Below are positions 14,438 to 17,243 of a stretch of 17,243 bases of DNA, in pieces (within the stretch, counting starts at the first letter, position 1; the number at the start of each line of letters is the position of its first letter). The DNA comes from JAHIYU01 sp964476155 (GTDB lineage Bacteria > Krumholzibacteriota > Krumholzibacteriia > LZORAL124-64-63). The DNA is taken from NCBI GenBank assembly GCA_964476155.1, contig CAYYYS010000053.1, positions 1-17,243 on the forward strand. Direction: 5' to 3'. Both the position numbers and the translations under genes were made by a program. The notes beneath the pieces are model-generated. The model ran no database searches. It saw nothing but the letters and a program-made list of their open reading frames with translations, and was not told the DNA's origin.

Positions 14438-15196
14438 ATGCGTCACAACGTGCGCGGTCGCAAGCTGAACCGCACCGCGAGCCACCGCAAGATGATGTTC
14501 CGCAACATGGTGACGTCCCTGTTTCGTCACGAGCGGATCCAGACCACGACGGCCAAGGCCAAGGAAGCCCGATCGGTTGCCGAGCGTCTGATCACCTATG
14601 CCAAGGCCGGCGACCTCAACTCGCGTCGCATGGCGGCCCGCAAGCTGACCGATCCGGCCGTGCTGCAGAAGCTCTTCGCGGAGCTCGGCCCCCGTTACGC
14701 GGCCCGCCCCGGCGGTTACACGCGCATCCTGAAGATCGACGGTCCCCGCAAGGGCGACAACGCCGACATGGCTATCCTCGAGCTGGTCGAGGCCGAGTTC
14801 ACGCCCAAGGCCAAGAAGGCCAAGTCCGAGGTGGAAACGGCTCCCGTCGAGATCACCGAGGACGACGTCGTCGAAGAGATTGCCGCCGAGGACGCCGCTC
14901 CCGCCGAGACCGAGGCCGACGCCGGCCCCGACGATCTCACCAAGCTCGAGGGTGTCGGGCCCAAGTTCGCCGAGGCCTTCACGGCCGTGGGCGTGGGGAC
15001 CTTCGCCGAGCTGGGCGCCAAGAGCGTCGACGAACTCAAGGCCCTGCTCGAAGGCAACGAGGACTACGCGTCCCTGGCCGGTCGCGTTGGCGATACCTGG
15101 CCCAAGCAGGCCGCGATGGCCGCCGAGGGCAAGTGGGACGAATTGAAAGCCTGGCAGGACGAGCTCGACGGGGGCGTCGACAAGTCCGGAGACTAA
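14438..15196 (+). CDS. rplQ: 50S ribosomal protein L17 with C-terminal HhH-like domain
   Basis: The product is 252 aa, twice the usual size (127 in E. coli). I chose ATG 14438 (MRHNVRGRKLNRTASHRKMM), the family start, with AGAGG at 14424-14428; ATG 14429 overlaps that site. The L17 core spans about 1-121, with RNMVTSLFRHERIQTT, RRMAARKLTDPAVLQKLF and GGYTRILKIDGPRKGDNADM. Next come an acidic, Ala/Glu-rich linker (122-164) and a domain at 165-245. That domain starts DDLTKLEGVGPKFAEAF, a helix-hairpin-helix pattern, and ends TWPKQAAMAAEGKWDELKAW. A similar domain is, as I recall, appended to L21 and other proteins in Bacteroidota-related lineages. L17 lies near the exit tunnel. It is the last supercluster gene. 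Confidence 0.94.
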   Translation: MRHNVRGRKLNRTASHRKMMFRNMVTSLFRHERIQTTTAKAKEARSVAERLITYAKAGDLNSRRMAARKLTDPAVLQKLFAELGPRYAARPGGYTRILKIDGPRKGDNADMAILELVEAEFTPKAKKAKSEVETAPVEITEDDVVEEIAAEDAAPAETEADAGPDDLTKLEGVGPKFAEAFTAVGVGTFAELGAKSVDELKALLEGNEDYASLAGRVGDTWPKQAAMAAEGKWDELKAWQDELDGGVDKSGD

Positions 15197-15222
15197 CAGG
15201 CTGTCACTGTTTTACGACACAA

Positions 15223-15249
15223 CCCCCGGCCCCGCGGCCGGGGGCTTTT
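15223..15249 (+). terminator. Intrinsic terminator after rplQ
   Basis: CCCCCGGCC (15223-15231) pairs perfectly with GGCCGGGGG (15236-15244) around CCGC, followed by CTTTTC. A 9-bp all-GC stem with a T-run 27 bases after the rplQ stop is a convincing end for the ribosomal supercluster transcript. Confidence 0.88.
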
Positions 15250-15267
15250 CATTCCGCCAATGACCAG

Positions 15268-15296
15268 TTGACAGACCGGCTCCGAACCGTTTGCAT
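15268..15296 (+). promoter_or_regulatory. Candidate promoter for fabH
   Basis: A perfect TTGACA lies at 15268-15273, just after the terminator. With a 17-base spacer the -10 position reads TTGCAT (15291-15296), which matches TATAAT at only three positions. The -10 is weak, so the call rests on the -35 and the location. A TATAGT at 15364-15369 lacks a good -35. Nothing else is visible in the rest of the 226-nt gap to fabH. Confidence 0.4.
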
Positions 15297-15422
15297 TACG
15301 TCCGGGACGGTCCTGCCGGGCCGTTCCCTCGTACGATTTCGAGACGAACCGGGATACCGGGCCTATAGTCCGGTGCCGAGTCGAATACAGCGGCCCCACC
15401 CCGCAAGCAAAGGACTGTTCCG

Positions 15423-16430
15423 ATGGCAGAGCGCACCTTGAAGAGAGCCGGCATCACCGGTCTAGGCATGAGCTTCCCCGAGCGGATCCTGTCCAACGCC
15501 GATCTGGAAAAGATGGTCGAGACCAACGACGATTGGATCGTCGAACGGACCGGTATTCGCGAACGGCGCCTGGTGGAACCGGGCACGCCCGCGTCGCACC
15601 ACGGTGCGCTGGCCGCCGACGCCGCCCTGGCCCACGCCGGACTGGCCGTCGAGGACGTGGACCTCATCCTCGTGCCGACCGTCACGCCCGACATGACCTT
15701 CCCGTCGACCGCCTGCGTCATCCAGAAGAAGATCGGCGCGGTCAACGCCTGGGGGTACGACATCGAAGCCGCCTGCAGCGGCTTCATCTTCGCCCTGGAG
15801 ACCGCCCGCGCCCACATCGAGAGCGGTCTGTCGCGCAACGTCCTGCTTATCGGCACCGAGATCATGTCGTCGATCACCGACTACGAGGACCGCAACACCT
15901 GCATCCTCTTCGGCGACGGCGCCGGTGCCGTGGTGCTCCAGCCCGTCGATCCCGCGGACGGCGGCATCCTCGACGCCATCAACCATATCGACGGCGCCGG
16001 CGTGAAGCACCTGCACCAGAAGGCCGGCGGCAGCGCCATGCCCCCGACCGCCGAGACGGTCGCGAACAAGCTGCACTACATCTACCAGGAGGGCCGCGAC
16101 GTCTACAAACACGCCGTGCGCGGCATGGCCAAAGTGTCCCTGGATGTCGTGGAACGGAACAATCTCGACAAGTCCGACGTTGACCTGCTGGTTCCCCACC
16201 AGGCCAATATCCGGATCATCGAGGCGGCGCAGCGGCGTCTGGGCCTGGCCGACGAGCAGGTCTCGATCACCATCGACCGATTCGGTAACACCACTTCGGC
16301 GAGTATCCCTTCGGCCCTGAAGGTCGCCTACGACGAGGGCCGCGTGAAGCGTGGCGACCATGTCGTGCTGGTGAGCTTCGGCGCCGGTTTCACCTGGGGC
16401 GCTTCTCTCATTAAATGGTGCATTGACTAG
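15423..16430 (+). CDS. fabH: Beta-ketoacyl-ACP synthase III (FabH)
   Basis: The product is 335 aa (317 in E. coli). FabH condenses acetyl-CoA (or another short acyl-CoA) with malonyl-ACP to start fatty-acid synthesis in the cytoplasm. The catalytic triad is intact: Cys118 in DIEAACSGFIFAL, His259 in LLVPHQANIRIIEAA and Asn289 in DRFGNTTSASIPSAL. NDDWIVERTGIRERR near residues 35-49 and the glycine-rich end SFGAGFTWGA are family features. ATG 15423 has AAAGGA at 15409-15414. No plsX, fabD, fabG or acpP adjoins it; the downstream partner is an ABC ATPase. The primer preference (straight or branched) cannot be read from sequence alone. A specialised FabH paralogue is possible but less likely. Confidence 0.92.
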   Translation: MAERTLKRAGITGLGMSFPERILSNADLEKMVETNDDWIVERTGIRERRLVEPGTPASHHGALAADAALAHAGLAVEDVDLILVPTVTPDMTFPSTACVIQKKIGAVNAWGYDIEAACSGFIFALETARAHIESGLSRNVLLIGTEIMSSITDYEDRNTCILFGDGAGAVVLQPVDPADGGILDAINHIDGAGVKHLHQKAGGSAMPPTAETVANKLHYIYQEGRDVYKHAVRGMAKVSLDVVERNNLDKSDVDLLVPHQANIRIIEAAQRRLGLADEQVSITIDRFGNTTSASIPSALKVAYDEGRVKRGDHVVLVSFGAGFTWGASLIKWCID

Positions 16431-16438
16431 GAGCAGGG

Positions 16439-17172
<734 letters not shown>

Positions 17173-17176
<4 letters not shown>

Positions 17177-17243
17177 GAGCCCTGCGCGCGATCGCCGGCC
17201 GCGAGACGGCCGCCTTCTTCCACAGCGCCATGTCGCCGGTGGT
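17173..17243 (+). CDS. ABC-2 type permease, N-terminal fragment
   Basis: The start is TTG 17173, overlapping the stop of the upstream ATPase gene (TTGA), with GGAGG at 17162-17166 six bases before it. The 23 complete codons read MRALRAIAGRETAAFFHSAM then SPV. This resembles the opening of ABC-2 membrane subunits of the GldF/NosY kind, where a short amphipathic RxxAxRExxxFFxSP leader precedes the first membrane helix. The gene runs off the window edge. The assignment rests on this short motif and on coupling to the ATPase. Confidence 0.65.

Noticed and set aside
13519..14439. 306-codon - strand frame opposite rpoA
   Set aside because: It is a shadow of rpoA codon bias with His/Asp/Val-rich composition and no ribosome site or neighbours on that strand.

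Overview
This window is a long, intact bacterial ribosomal-protein supercluster (the S10, spc and alpha operons joined end to end). It is followed by a separate fatty-acid/ABC-transporter unit. All recognisable genes are on the + strand. The DNA is visibly GC-rich, uses many TTG and GTG starts (rpsJ, rpsN, secY and map on TTG; rplW, rpsM and rpsK on GTG) and has good Shine-Dalgarno sites. Gene order, bacterial-type L17, alpha subunit, SecY and IF-1 all indicate a bacterium. The phylum cannot be fixed from the sequence alone. Zinc-type S14, L24 and L36, the extended S5 and L17, and a GldA-like ABC ATPase would suit a poorly sampled lineage near the Fibrobacterota-Chlorobi-Bacteroidota (FCB) group, but that is a low-confidence guess.

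Layout: the last codons of tuf (EF-Tu) end at 55. The S10 block follows: rpsJ, rplC, rplD, rplW, rplB, rpsS, rplV, rpsC, rplP, rpmC (197-5098). A terminator-like hairpin sits on the rpmC stop codon, then the spc block runs rpsQ, rplN, rplX, rplE, rpsN, rpsH, rplF, rplR, rpsE, rpmD, rplO, secY (5148-11113). After a structured 165-nt gap with no adk, the alpha block runs map, infA, rpmJ (37 aa), rpsM, rpsK, rpoA, rplQ (11279-15196), with no rpsD. A clear intrinsic terminator at 15223-15249 closes the supercluster. A candidate promoter then leads to fabH, an ABC ATPase and the start of its ABC-2 permease, which runs off the window edge.

The genes together make core parts of both ribosomal subunits, translation initiation (IF-1), N-terminal processing (MetAP), protein export (SecY) and transcription (RNA polymerase alpha). 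Co-transcription would balance these products. Unusual points are mainly embellishments of core genes. S5 carries a Gly/Pro/Arg repeat N-tail and an Ala/Glu/Lys C-tail. L17 is twice its usual length, with an acidic linker and a C-terminal helix-hairpin-helix-like domain. Stable perfect hairpins recur in the longer intercistronic gaps. I found no CRISPR array, tRNA, rRNA, IS element, phage gene or clearly new multi-gene system. No stretch over 300 bases lacks a gene.
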